Origin: DASXRA01 sp036506155
GTDB taxonomy: Bacteria; Actinomycetota; Actinomycetes; Mycobacteriales; Jatrophihabitantaceae
DNA length: 64,000 nt
Direction of reading: 5' to 3'
Assembly: GCA_036506155.1 (NCBI GenBank)
Contig: DASXSF010000138.1
Location: 1-64,000, forward strand
Below, in pieces: positions 16,217-25,319 of this stretch (the first letter of the stretch is position 1; every line of letters starts with the position of its first letter). The translations under genes were made by a program, and so were the position numbers. Under the pieces are notes generated by a model. The model was not told where the DNA came from. It saw only the letters and a list, made by a program, of their open reading frames with translations, and did no database searches.

Positions 16217-18467
16217 CCGGCGTGCACGATCGGGATCGGGAACGCTTGGTTGAAGACGTTGTCCGGATCGTAGGCGGCTTTCACGCGACTCAGTCGCTGT
16301 AGCGTCGCACCCGGATAGGCGTCGTGCAGCCGCTGCGGGCGGGGGTCGCTCTCGAAGTTGATGTAGAGCCCACTCGTGTGCTTGCGCAACCGGTCCCAGT
16401 ACCTCAGGTAGTCGGTCTCCCGGGACCCGATGTCGGAGATCGAGAAGCTCTGCCTGCGGTGCGCGAACGCGGTGGCCGATGGGTCGACGTCGTTGACCGC
16501 GCCGCCGACCGCGCGGATGGCAAGCCAGCGCGACGTGCCTGAACGCAGTGCATCAGCGACCTCGCCGCTCAGCTCCGCGGTGAGGTGCGAGGCGAACCCG
16601 TTGCTGAGGAGCATGGCGTCGGCGCTCCCGTAGTACGGCGCGTCGTCGGCGTGCATGATGCGGGCATAGGGCACGCGCAACGCCTGCTGGTCGACCACGG
16701 GCGCGACGTCGAGCAGCGGCGCGAGGGCATCATCTGCGTCGGTGTCCGACTCGGCGAAGACGGCCATGATCTGGGCGTACGGCCGGCGGGCTGTGTACAG
16801 GAAGCTGGTGAGCTCACGCGGCGCACCCTGCACTACTTCGCCCCAGCGCTCGAGCAGGCGGGCGAGATCGGCCGCGTAGTAGACGAGCCGGAGGAAGACC
16901 ACGTCCCCGACCGGCCGCGCGAGAAGCTCGAACGACGTCACGATGCCGAGGTTGCCGCCTGCGCCGCGCAGTGCCCAGAACAGCTCGGGATGCTCCTCCG
17001 TCGATGCCCGGACAAGCGTGCCGTCGCCGAGCACCACATCAGCGGCGATCATGTGGTCGATGGTCAGTCCGTACTTGCGGCCGAGAAAGCCGATGCCGCC
17101 GGCGGTCGCCAGGCCACCGACGCCCACTCCGCCGTAGTCGCCGGAGCTGATCGCCAGACCGTGTGGCAGCAGCGCCTCCGCGACGTGGCTCCAGCGAGCA
17201 CCGGGGCCCACACGGATCCGGCCCGTCGCGGCGTCGAGTATCTCCACGTGGTTCAACCGGGCGAGGTTGATGACGAGGCCGCCGTCGTTGGTGGACGCGC
17301 CGGTGAGGCTGTGCCCACCGCTGCGGATCGCGAACGGCACCTCCTGGCCGCGAGCAAACCCCAACGCCTCTGCGACCGCCGATGCCGTCTCTGGGCGCAG
17401 CACCAGGCCGGGGAGCCGGCGCGTACGTAGGTGGAGCGCAACTTGGCGTAGTCACGGTCGCCCGGCTCGACGGCTAGTCGGCGCAGTGCGGACGGAACAG
17501 ACGCGTAGTCGATGCCGCTACGCCGGAGAGCGCGCGCTTTTGGGCTGCGCACCACCTCCCCGGTGGCCGTGCCGGCGGTACGGCGTTCTTGCTCGACGCG
17601 TCCTCGCAGCGCCGGCGCCACCTCCTGCCCGAACGTCTCGATCGAGCGCGCGTCGTCACTGGCGAGGATGAACGTGCTCACCCCTAGGTCGAGAACGAGC
17701 GGAAGCAACTGCTCCACCCACTGCTCGGGCGGTCCGTTCAGGAAGCCGTCGCTATCGGGCGCGAAGCCGCCGCTGATGTTCAGCAGCCGGCGGATCTCGC
17801 GCGGGTCGCGGCCGGAGGCCGTCGCCGCTTCGTCGATGACGCTGTTGCCACGCTCGAGGTCGCCGTCTTGCAGGTAGAACAGGCTGGGCAGCCAGCCGTC
17901 GGCCTTCTCGCCGATCAGGCGCAGCATGCGCGGCTTGAGTGCGCCGACCCAGATGGCGATGTCGTGCGCCGGTTCCGGCCCGCGCTTGGCCCCGACGACC
18001 TGGTAGTGCTTGCCGGCCACCCGCACACCGCCGCGCTCCGAGCCGTTCCACACGGCACGGATGATGTCGATGGCCTCACCGATGGCCTCCACCGCCTCGC
18101 CGGGCGAGCGGCGCGGACCACCCATAGCGGCAATGGCGTCCCAGAATCCGCCGGCGCCCAGGCCGAGCTCGAACCGGCCCTTCGAGAGCAGGTCGAGGCT
18201 CGCTGCGGCGCGGGCCAGCACGGCAGGCGGCCGCATCGGCAGGCTGTGCACATTGGCGGCGACGTGGATCTTGTCGGTGCGGGCCGCGACCCAGGACAAC
18301 AGCGTCCAGGTGTCGAGGAACGCCGGCTGGTACGGATGGTCCTGGAAGGTCACCAGGTTCAGCCCGGCCCGCTCGCTGAGTTGCGCCAATGCAGCCGGGT
18401 ACTCGGGCGGCTGGTTCCGCGGCGTGATGAACGCGCCGAACTGCAACTCGTGCCCGTAGTCGGTCAT
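16213..18467 (-). pseudogene. LLM oxidoreductase fused to an FAD-linked (berberine-bridge type) oxidase, frameshifted
   Basis: The upstream frame (18467 to about 17410) starts MTDYGHELQFGAFITPRNQP and is a luciferase-like oxidoreductase of about 300 residues plus a linker (VNLVTFQDHPYQPAFLDTWT-like, GLGAGGFWDAIAAMGGPRR, GPPEQWVEQLLPLVLDLGVS). The downstream frame (about 17410 to 16213) is an FAD-binding oxidase: IRSGGHSLTGASTNDGGLVI, SSGDYGGVGVGGLATAGGIG, and a C-terminal FNQAF typical of BBE domains. Joining them at the CCCC run (GGGG at 17410-17413 on the plus strand) with one added C gives TYVRAGSPGLVLRPETASAV without a gap, and such two-domain proteins are known in actinobacteria. So this is one gene split by a single-base deletion, or a sequencing error. 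A GGAAGGA ribosome binding site precedes the start. Confidence 0.85.
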
Positions 18468-18802
18468 CGCGGGTCCTTCCTGCCGCTACTCTGACTACCA
18501 GAGTAACTATGAATTGCGTAGTGACATTCCGGACGGTCCGTCCGCGACGGCAGCGGCGAACCGGACAGCACGCTGATCGTCACAGTCCCGCCTTGACGGC
18601 GGTCACCACCCCGGTCGACGGGTCGACCGACGCAGAACAGCAGGCCACGGGAAAGTGTCATCCGTCATGACAGATCTGGACCAAACGGCACCCTGATGCG
18701 CCCGACCGGGCCGTAAGGCCGACCCGGGTAATCGACGGACGCGAATGATCGGTGCGCTGCGCGACACTGGCCCGGCGGACTGCGACATGCGATGGAGGAG
18801 CC
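18468..18802. other. Divergent intergenic region between the LLM/FAD gene and the SDR gene
   Basis: No gene is supported in these 335 bases. It carries the palindrome at 18487-18505 and a second symmetric element, GGACGG-T-CCGTCC, at 18534-18546. Both are placed to act on either flanking promoter. The right end holds the GGAGG ribosome binding site of the SDR gene. Confidence 0.6.
18487..18505. promoter_or_regulatory. TetR-like operator: TACTCTG-N5-CAGAGTA
   Basis: A perfect 7-base inverted repeat with a 5-base spacer, 20-38 bases upstream of the LLM/FAD gene start. Size and symmetry are those of TetR-family operators. No TetR gene lies nearby, so the regulator would be encoded elsewhere, or the HxlR protein on the other side of the gene could use it. 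Confidence 0.5.
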
Positions 18803-19555
18803 ATGACGGATGCAACCGGCCCTGCCCCGGGGCGTCAACCGGCACTGCGCGGCCAGATCGTTGTCGTGATCGGGGGTAGCTCCGGGATCGGCCTCGAAAC
18901 CGCCCGGCAAGCGCGCGGAGAGGGTGCCGATGTCATCCTTACCGGCCGCGACGCCGACCGCCTCCAGCGAGCCGCGGACACAGTGAACGCGCTGCGCACC
19001 GCAGCGTTCAATGCACTCGACTTCGCTCGCCTGGAGCAGTTCTTCAACGAGCTGCCCACGCCCATCGACCACGTGATGGTCAGCGGCAGCGGCCCTTACT
19101 ACGCGCCGCTGACCGAGATCGACGTTGGTGAGGCGAGCCGCGACATGGAACAGCACATCTTCCTTCCGATCCAGGTTGCCCGCCTGGCTATCGGAAGGGT
19201 GCGACCGAGCGGCTCACTCGTGCTCCTCGGCGGCACGGGCGGACGTCGTGCAGCTGTCGGGCTCTCGACCGTCGCGACGCTGACGGCCGGGCTTCCCGCG
19301 CTCACCCGGAACCTTGCGCTCGAAATCGCGCCGATCCGCGTGAATCTCGTTGCGGCCGGCTTCGTCGACACCCCGCTGTCGGCGACGCTGCTCGGCGACC
19401 AACTCGCCGCACGCCGCGAACAGCTGCGCGCCACCCTGCCGATCCGGCGCGTGGTCGAGCCCGCAGACGTTGCCGCCCTCGCCGTCCACCTCATGATCAA
19501 CACTGCGCTGACGGGTGCGACCTACGACATCGACGGTGGTCAGCAGATCATCTGA
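18803..19555 (+). CDS. Short-chain dehydrogenase/reductase-like protein without the YxxxK pair
   Basis: 250 residues from the ATG at 18803, which has GGAGG just upstream. The Rossmann motif GGSSGIGLETARQARGEGAD (about 22-41), the LTGRDADRL loop and the C-terminal NTALTGATYDIDGGQQ are typical SDR features. The active-site Ser-Tyr-Lys set is not there: where YxxxK is expected the sequence reads LLGGTGGRRAAVGLSTVATL, and Tyr and Lys are absent. It may bind NAD(P) without classical reductase activity; a branch of actinobacterial SDR proteins shows the same loss. It is followed closely by the UdgX gene. Confidence 0.85.
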   Translation: MTDATGPAPGRQPALRGQIVVVIGGSSGIGLETARQARGEGADVILTGRDADRLQRAADTVNALRTAAFNALDFARLEQFFNELPTPIDHVMVSGSGPYYAPLTEIDVGEASRDMEQHIFLPIQVARLAIGRVRPSGSLVLLGGTGGRRAAVGLSTVATLTAGLPALTRNLALEIAPIRVNLVAAGFVDTPLSATLLGDQLAARREQLRATLPIRRVVEPADVAALAVHLMINTALTGATYDIDGGQQII

Positions 19556-19562
19556 CCAGCCG

Positions 19563-20330
19563 GTGAGTGCTGCACCCCCAATGGGTTACGACGCGCAGGA
19601 GGTGATCGATGCCGCAGACGCACGCCCAGCTCTGCCGCCAGTCGACCGGCCGGCGGACGCGACCGTGACGGCGACAAGCGCCGAGCCGTTCGTCCCGGAG
19701 CGAGGCGGCCTACGCGCGCTGGCAAAAGCGGCCGCGGACTGCCGTGGCTGCGACCTGTATGAGCACGCGACGCAGACGGTGTTCGGCGCCGGACCCGCAC
19801 GGGCGGAGGTCGTTCTGGTCGGCGAGCAGCCGGGCGACGTGGAGGACCGGCAGGGTGCTCCCTTCGTAGGGCCGGCCGGGCGGGTGCTGGACCGTGCTCT
19901 GGCCGAGGCAGGCATCGTTCGCGATCGGGTGTACCTGACCAACGCGGTCAAACACTTTCGCTGGAAGGCGGCGGCCCGCGGCAAGCGCCGCATCCACGAG
20001 ACGCCCGCGGCCCGGCACGTCGCCGCATGCAGGCCGTGGCTGTCCGCTGAACTGGCGGCAATCCGGCCGCGCGGCGTCGTGGCTCTGGGCGCTGTCGCTG
20101 CGCACGCTCTGTTCGGTGCCGGCTTCCGTCTCACTGCGCACCGCGGCGAGCTGCTCGGGTGGCCACCGCCGCACGGTCCGTATGCCGGTGACGTGTTGCC
20201 AGTGCGCTGGGCCGCCGCGACCGTTCACCCATCGGCGATCCTGCGTGTCGATCCCGCGGACCGGGAGCACGCCTACGAGGAGTTCATCCGCGACTTACGG
20301 GTCATCGCTCAAGAACTAGCGGCGTCGTAG
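19563..20330 (+). CDS. udgX: UdgX-type uracil-DNA glycosylase
   Basis: About 249-255 residues; the start is GTG 19563 or ATG 19581. Features counted from the ATG: CRGCDLYEHATQTVFGAGPA (C54, C57 for the Fe-S cluster), motif A GEQPGDVEDRQGAPFVGPAG (81-100), the UdgX-specific loop RGKRRIHETP (KRRIH 135-139), a further Cys at 150 (AACRPWL) and motif B VHPSAILR. The KRRIH His forms a covalent bond with the sugar after uracil is removed, so the enzyme becomes trapped on the abasic site, as shown for the Mycobacterium smegmatis protein. The N-terminal 40 residues are Ala/Pro-rich and not part of the fold. It lies 7 bases downstream of the SDR stop. Confidence 0.93.
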   Translation: MSAAPPMGYDAQEVIDAADARPALPPVDRPADATVTATSAEPFVPERGGLRALAKAAADCRGCDLYEHATQTVFGAGPARAEVVLVGEQPGDVEDRQGAPFVGPAGRVLDRALAEAGIVRDRVYLTNAVKHFRWKAAARGKRRIHETPAARHVAACRPWLSAELAAIRPRGVVALGAVAAHALFGAGFRLTAHRGELLGWPPPHGPYAGDVLPVRWAAATVHPSAILRVDPADREHAYEEFIRDLRVIAQELAAS

Positions 20331-20592
20331 GCGCCTACGCGCTCCGATGGGCGACCGACGTCCCGCACCGGCCGTCCGAGCCGGCTGCACCGCCGTCAGA
20401 CCGTACTGTGCGGTATGGGACGCCGGCAGTTGGGTTCGCCCGGCTGGCGCTGGCCTTCCGGACGGTCGGTCCGACGGACCTACCGGAGAGCCCGGTCGGC
20501 CGATCGCATGTGCGTGCTGAATGACGCGGACGAACTTGCCACCGGCCGGGTTGGGGACGGTAAGAGGGCCGTCGGCACGCTAGCGTCGATAG

Positions 20593-20952
20593 ATGCGGCG
20601 TGTCGGACGGATGGCGGGCGCAGCGAGGGCGCGCGTTCACCGGATCCCCGGCGGGCGGATCGTCTGGCGGGTGCTGATCGGCCTCGTCGGTACCGGGGTT
20701 GTGCTCGTAGGGGTCGTCATGCTGCCGTTACCCGGACCTGGTTGGCTGACGATCTTCCTCGGCCTAGGCATCCTGGCTACCGAGTTCACGTGGGCGCAGC
20801 GGCTGCTGGGGCAGGTCCGCGCCTTCGTTGCCGCCTGGACGTCCTGGGTGGCCCGCCAGCCGTGGTGGAGCCAGGCGCTGATCGGCGCGTTGGGCCTGGC
20901 GTGCCTTGTCGTGCTTGCCGGTGCGGGATGGTTGGTGTATCGCTCGACCTGA
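20593..20952 (+). CDS. PGPGW-motif membrane protein (TIGR02611 family)
   Basis: 119 residues. The segment WRVLIGLVGTGVVLVGVVML is a membrane helix, followed by the hallmark PLPGPGWLTIFLGLGILATE and a second helix; LIGALGLACLVVLAGAGWLV near the end is a third. The basic N-terminus (MRRVGRMAGAARARVHR) would face the cytoplasm. The family is widespread in actinobacteria and its function is unknown. It directly precedes the tRNA-Val gene. Confidence 0.85.
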   Translation: MRRVGRMAGAARARVHRIPGGRIVWRVLIGLVGTGVVLVGVVMLPLPGPGWLTIFLGLGILATEFTWAQRLLGQVRAFVAAWTSWVARQPWWSQALIGALGLACLVVLAGAGWLVYRST

Positions 20953-20991
20953 CATTGGCCCGTGTACGCTGGCTGAGCCGTCCATGCGACA

Positions 20992-21063
20992 GGGCGATTA
21001 GCTCAGCGGGAGAGCACTGCCTTCACACGGCAGGGGTCACTGGTTCGATCCCAGTATCGCCCA
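20992..21063 (+). tRNA. tRNA-Val (anticodon CAC)
   Basis: A full cloverleaf can be read: acceptor GGGCGAT / ATCGCCC, D arm GCTC...GAGC, anticodon stem CTGCC / GGCAG around the loop TTCACAC (anticodon CAC), T stem ACTGG / CCAGT around TTCGATC, discriminator A at 21063. CCA is not encoded (the next bases are CGA). The gene is intact and 72 bases long. Its 3' 39 bases are nearly identical to the tRNA fragment at 13756-13794. Confidence 0.95.
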
Positions 21064-21335
21064 CGACCTAGCGGCTCGGAAATCATTGACGACACTTCGC
21101 AGATCGCCGTCGCGCTCACACCGGCGCCGCCTGCCTGCATCAGGTCGATACTGTTGCGCCTGCAGGAACGATGAAGGTGATGGAGGCGTGGCTCACGCGG
21201 TGCACCGTCTCGTCTCGGCGCAGTCGGCGCCTCACCTGCCCGCGGTGACCTTCACCCCGTTGTGGTGACGCGGTCCGCGGCTGCGCGCACTAAGAGCGTT
21301 GTAAGACGAACGTGAACAGCGGAGGTGGCAAAGCC

Positions 21336-21830
21336 ATGTCAGCCATGGGTCAACCGCTCGCCGAGAGCGAGCGCGTCGTCTTGCTCGAGGCCGAGAAGCC
21401 AGGGCTGCTAAGCCTCGAGGAGGACGACCTCATCGCCCTTCACTCGCGGGTACGGCGCGCCCGGAACAAGCACGTGAAACTCTATCGACGGCAGGCCAGC
21501 ACGCGGGTCGCCGGCGCGGGCGGAAGGGGCGCGGCCCGGCCGGCTAATCTGCGGAATCTGCAGAAAGCCGAACTGTTCGAGGACGCGCTGGCGCGCGTGA
21601 GCAGGCAGTTGGCGGTCGTCGCGCGGCGCACAGCCGCGGAACTGAAGGCCGAACGACTGGCCGCGGCCCGGGCGATGCGCGGCCCGGGTCCGGTGAAGTC
21701 CCCGCCGCCCCAGGCACAACCGGTGCGACGGGCACCGCGTGCCAAGGCGCCCTCGGCCGCTTCCGTCAAGCAGCGCGCCGGTGCGCAGGCGGTGGGCGCG
21801 CGCAAGCAGGCACGCCGGGACAGCCGTTGA
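21336..21830 (+). CDS. Conserved-looking basic protein of unknown function
   Basis: 164 residues from the ATG at 21336, chosen because GGAGGTGG lies 10 bases upstream; a GTG at 21312 precedes the ribosome binding site. The first half is helical with many charges (LSLEEDDLIALHSRVRRARN, KHVKLYRRQA, LFEDALARVSRQLAVVARRT). The last 60 residues are Lys/Arg/Ala/Pro-rich like a nucleic-acid-binding tail. Proteins of this look are scattered in actinobacteria without an assigned role. The glutaminase remnant starts four bases after its stop. Confidence 0.65.
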   Translation: MSAMGQPLAESERVVLLEAEKPGLLSLEEDDLIALHSRVRRARNKHVKLYRRQASTRVAGAGGRGAARPANLRNLQKAELFEDALARVSRQLAVVARRTAAELKAERLAAARAMRGPGPVKSPPPQAQPVRRAPRAKAPSAASVKQRAGAQAVGARKQARRDSR

Positions 21831-21834
21831 GCCG

Positions 21835-23021
21835 ATGAGGGCAGGACTCGACCTCGTCAGCGAGGCGCTGACTGAGTTGCACGGCCGATTCGGCTCGATC
21901 ACGGACGGGCAGGTCGCCAGCTACATTCCCGTGCTGGCCCGCGCGGATGCGAACTCGTTCGGGATCGGGGTCGTCAGCATAGCTGGACACCAGTACGGCG
22001 CCAGGGACGTCGATGTCTCGTTCACGTTGCAGTCGCTGTCGAAACCCTTCGTGTACGCCCTGGTCCTTGCTGAGCGCGGCCTGGACGGGGTAACGCGGTG
22101 GCTAGGTGCCGAGCCGAGCGGCGAGGCGTTCAATGCGATCAGCCTCGAACCGGATACCGGCCGGCCGGCCAACCCGATGATCAACGCCGGCGCGATCGTC
22201 GCCACGGCGCTCGTTTCCGATGGACATCCCGGGCGCTGGCATACCTGATGCGCGCCGCGGGGTCGCTGCCCGGTGACGTGGAGCCCGCGGTCGACGGGTA
22301 CTTCCGGCAGTGCGCGGTCGTGGTCACGGTGGCCGACCTTGCTGTCATGGCAGCGACGCTGGCGCACTCGGGACGCAATCCCGTGACCGGAGCGCAGGTC
22401 GTCCCGGCGCAGGTGGCCGAACAGGTCTTATCGGTGATGGCGAGCTGCGGCATGTACGACGCAGCCGGCGAGTGGCTGCTTCGGGTTGGCCTGCCCGCCA
22501 AGAGCGGTGTCTCGGGTGGCGTGCTCGCCGTGAGCCCGTCGCGGTTCGGCGTCGCGGCGTTCAGCCCGCCGCTGGACGCTGTCGGCAACTCAGTGCGTGG
22601 CGTGGCGGCGATGCGGGAGCTGTCCAGCCGATTCGGCCTGCACGTGATGCACGCGACGCAGCGGACTGCCGAGCCGGTCACAATCGCCGCGCGGACCGAC
22701 GACCGGGTCGCGCTCATCGGGGTGCAGGGTGGGGGCGATTTCACCACCACGGAACAGGTGCTCTACGTCTTGGGCGAGCTGGTGCCCGGCGAGCCCGGAT
22801 GGGTGATCTGCGATCTCAGCAGAGTGACTGCCCTCGATGTGGTCGCCGAAGCGATGTTGACCGGCATCTTGTCGCGGCTTTCGGACCATGGGCACCGCAT
22901 CGGTGTCGTGCGCGAACCTTCCTCGTGGGCAACGCGGCTGAAGCGCAATTGGTCGCATTTCGCGGACCGAGCCGATGCCATCGCGTGGGCCGAAGGAAGC
23001 GTGGACCACGCTGATCACTAA
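21835..23021 (+). pseudogene. Glutaminase A fused to a STAS domain, inactivated by an internal deletion
   Basis: The first frame (21835 to about 22225) reads VSEALTELHGRFGSITDGQV, SFTLQSLSKPFVYALVLAER (the S-x2-K catalytic pair) and PANPMINAGAIVATALVSDG, then runs into a stop at 22246-22248. The rest of the enzyme (ALAYLMRAAGSLPGDVEPAV, then CSV-type region SGVSGGVLAVSPSRFGVAAF) is in another frame. The roughly 40 residues normally between AGAIV and RALAYLMR are gone, so about 115-120 bases were deleted near 22220-22235, also shifting the frame. From about 22680 a STAS domain follows (RVALIGVQGGGDFTTTEQVL, VICDLSRVTALDVVAEAML), the usual GlsA-STAS arrangement. A deletion of this size is not a simple base-calling error. 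Confidence 0.85.
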
Positions 23022-23092
23022 ATCAGCGCATCGCTCGGCGGGTAGCCCCAGAACGAACGACGCCGTGTGCCGGCGTGGTCTATGGTGCTGCG

Positions 23093-24730
23093 ATGACGGG
23101 CCGGGGGACTGCGACCGTAGCGGCGCAGGGAACTGCTCTTGTTCTGCTCACGCTTGCGTCAGGGCAGTTCGTAATGACGCTCGACAGCTCCGTGATGAAC
23201 GTGTCGATCACCACGGTGGCTAAGGATGTCGGCACGACGGTAACCGGGATCCAGTCCGCGATCACCCTTTACACCTTGGTGATGGCAATGCTGATGATCC
23301 CGGGCGGCAAGGTCGGCTCGCTGATCGGCCGGCGGCGCGCGTTCTCGATCGGGTGCCTGATCTATGGCGCCGGTTCGCTGACCACGGCTCTAGCGCAGAA
23401 CCTTGCCGTCCTGATCATCGGCTGGTCGGTCCTCGAGGGGATCGGCGCGGCGCTGATCCTTCCCGCGATCGTCGCGCTGGTTGCCAGCAACTTCGCGCCC
23501 GCGGGTCGTCCGCGCGCGTATGGCCTGGTGATGGCGGCCGGGGCGATCGCTGTGGCGGTCGGTCCGCTGATCGGTGGCATCGCGACCACCTACTTCTCGT
23601 GGCGGTACGTATTCGTCGGCGAGGTCGTGATCGTGCTCGCAATCTTGGCCGTGGCACGTCGTGTACAAGATGCGCCGGTTGACAAACGTCCCCATCTCGA
23701 CCTGATCGGCGCACTGCTGTCCGCCGCTGGGCTGGGGCTCGCGGTCTTCGGCGTGCTGCGCTCCAGCGAGTGGGGGTGGGTGCTCGCAAAGCCCGGCAGC
23801 CCAGACGTCTTCGGGCTCTCGCCGACGATCGTGCTGATCTTCAGCGGCCTGTTCGTGCTCTGGCTCTTCAGCGCCTGGGAACATCACGTCGAGAGCCGGC
23901 GCGGCGAGCCGCTGGTGCGGCTGTCGATGCTGCGCAACCGGCAGCTCAGCGGCGGCCTGGTGATGTTCTTCTTCCAGTTCCAGATCCAGGCCGGGCTGTT
24001 CTTCACGATCCCGCTGTATCTGTCCGTGGCACTCGGGCTGTCCGCGATCGACACCGGCATCAGGATCATCCCGCTGTCGATCACGCTGCTGCTCGCCGCT
24101 GCGGGCATCCCGCGGTTCTTCCCGGACATATCGCCCCGGCTCGCTGTCCGGGCGGGCCTGCTGGCGATGTTCAGCGGCATCTTGTGGCTGCTCGTGAGCA
24201 TCGATGCGGATGCCGGCGCCGGGATCGTGACCGTCCCGTTGCTGCTCGCCGGTCTCGGCATCGGGGCGTTGGCTTCGCAGTTGGGCAGTGTGACCGTCTC
24301 CGCGGTCCCGGACGAGGACAGCCCCGAAGTCGGCGGGCTCCAGAACACGGCCACCAACCTCGGCGCTTCGATCGGGACGGCACTGGCCGGCTCGCTGCTG
24401 ATTGCGGCGCTGACCGCATCCTTCCTGCACGGGATCGAGCAGAACCCTGCTGTTCCCAGTCAGGTGAGTTCCCAGGCCAGTGTCAAGCTCGCCAGCGGCA
24501 TCCCGTTCGTCTCTGACGCCGACCTCGAGAAGGCGCTGACCGACGCCGGGGCGAGCAAGGAGGTAACCAACGCAGTTCTGGACGAGAACACAAAGGCACG
24601 TGTGGATGGGCTTCGCATAGCGCTGACCTCCCTGGCACTCGTCGCCCTGGTCGCGCTGTTCGCCTCGCGCCGCATGCCCACCAAGCAACCCGGATCCGCC
24701 GAGGCAAAAGCATCCGACCGAGCACCCTGA
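23093..24730 (+). CDS. MFS drug exporter, 14-helix EmrB/QacA (DHA2) type
   Basis: 545 residues from the ATG at 23093. Motif C-like and DHA2 features are visible: QFVMTLDSSVMNVSITTVAK in helix 1, GKVGSLIGRRRAFSIGCLIY (motif A, about 75-95) and LVMAAGAIAVAVGPLIGGIA (helix 5 antiporter motif). Fourteen hydrophobic segments can be counted, the last ending in SLALVALVALFASRRMPTKQ. A long loop before the last helix (about 450-510) is typical. It should be a proton-driven exporter in the membrane. The substrate is unknown and no regulator gene is adjacent. It converges with the YjbR-type gene, leaving 18 bases between them. Confidence 0.9.
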   Translation: MTGRGTATVAAQGTALVLLTLASGQFVMTLDSSVMNVSITTVAKDVGTTVTGIQSAITLYTLVMAMLMIPGGKVGSLIGRRRAFSIGCLIYGAGSLTTALAQNLAVLIIGWSVLEGIGAALILPAIVALVASNFAPAGRPRAYGLVMAAGAIAVAVGPLIGGIATTYFSWRYVFVGEVVIVLAILAVARRVQDAPVDKRPHLDLIGALLSAAGLGLAVFGVLRSSEWGWVLAKPGSPDVFGLSPTIVLIFSGLFVLWLFSAWEHHVESRRGEPLVRLSMLRNRQLSGGLVMFFFQFQIQAGLFFTIPLYLSVALGLSAIDTGIRIIPLSITLLLAAAGIPRFFPDISPRLAVRAGLLAMFSGILWLLVSIDADAGAGIVTVPLLLAGLGIGALASQLGSVTVSAVPDEDSPEVGGLQNTATNLGASIGTALAGSLLIAALTASFLHGIEQNPAVPSQVSSQASVKLASGIPFVSDADLEKALTDAGASKEVTNAVLDENTKARVDGLRIALTSLALVALVALFASRRMPTKQPGSAEAKASDRAP

Positions 24731-24748
24731 CCAGCGCGGTGTCACGAA

Positions 24749-25141
24749 TTACGGCCCGTGGGAGTCCAGGAACTGTTTGGCCAGCCGTCTCGGGCCACGG
24801 GCCAGCCAGGCATCGGCGAGCAGTTCCTCGAGCTCGGCCGCCTCGATCTCGTCCAGGCGCACCAGCACCGCCGGGTAGCCGTTGAAGTGCGGCGTCGTGA
24901 AGTAGACCGCGGCTTCGTCGGCGACGAGCGCCTCCTTGACGCCGACGTCGGCCACGCGCGCACAGAGAATCGGCCCCTCTGGGGCATCGTCACCCAGCGC
25001 TTCGAGATCGCCCCGCCGCAGCGGGCGCTCCCAGGCGAACGCCTTCTGCTGCACCGACCAGCCGGACCTGCCGCGGGAGGAGGCTTCCGCCGTGTCGGGC
25101 AGCGCCAGAGCGATACGCCGCACGTCGTCCCAGGTCGCCAT
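24749..25141 (-). CDS. MmcQ/YjbR-family protein
   Basis: 130 residues from the ATG at 25141 (MATWDDVRRIALALPDTAEA); the longer open frame upstream is Arg/Pro-rich and excluded. The pattern W..V..IALALP.....S.RG and the C-terminal VRLDEIEAAELEELLADAWL followed by PRRLAKQFL matches the MmcQ/YjbR (CyaY-like fold) family, a small DNA-binding-like protein group without a fixed function. A single-gene unit. Confidence 0.85.
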   Translation of the reverse strand: MATWDDVRRIALALPDTAEASSRGRSGWSVQQKAFAWERPLRRGDLEALGDDAPEGPILCARVADVGVKEALVADEAAVYFTTPHFNGYPAVLVRLDEIEAAELEELLADAWLARGPRRLAKQFLDSHGP

Positions 25142-25319
25142 GTCGCGCAGCCTAGGCGTTATCGGCCGGGGAGCGCAGGCTCCCCCTATCGACGTCGCCG
25201 GCCGGGTGATCGCGCAAGCGGTGGCCAAGGCCGGCGCAGTCACCGGTGGTCGCAGATATGGACACCGCCGAACTCCGAAAGCACGACACACTCGCCGACC
25301 GGGTCGTCGTACTTACGCC
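25142..25319. other. Short intergenic region
   Basis: A 25-residue plus-strand frame (25258-25335: MDTAELRKHDTLADRVVVLT then PQPAA) is present without a ribosome binding site and partly overlaps the end of the Nudix gene. Nothing else is seen. Confidence 0.4.

Noticed and set aside
16213..18467. Programmed frameshifting in the LLM/FAD gene
   Set aside because: There is no slippery heptamer or downstream structure of a known type; a plain deletion or sequencing error explains it more simply.
13753..21063. The 7.3 kb between the tRNA fragment and the intact tRNA-Val(CAC) as an integrated island
   Set aside because: For 3'-end integration the intact gene must precede the fragment in tRNA orientation; here the fragment comes first. 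The fragment also carries anticodon GAC, so it derives from a different tRNA gene.
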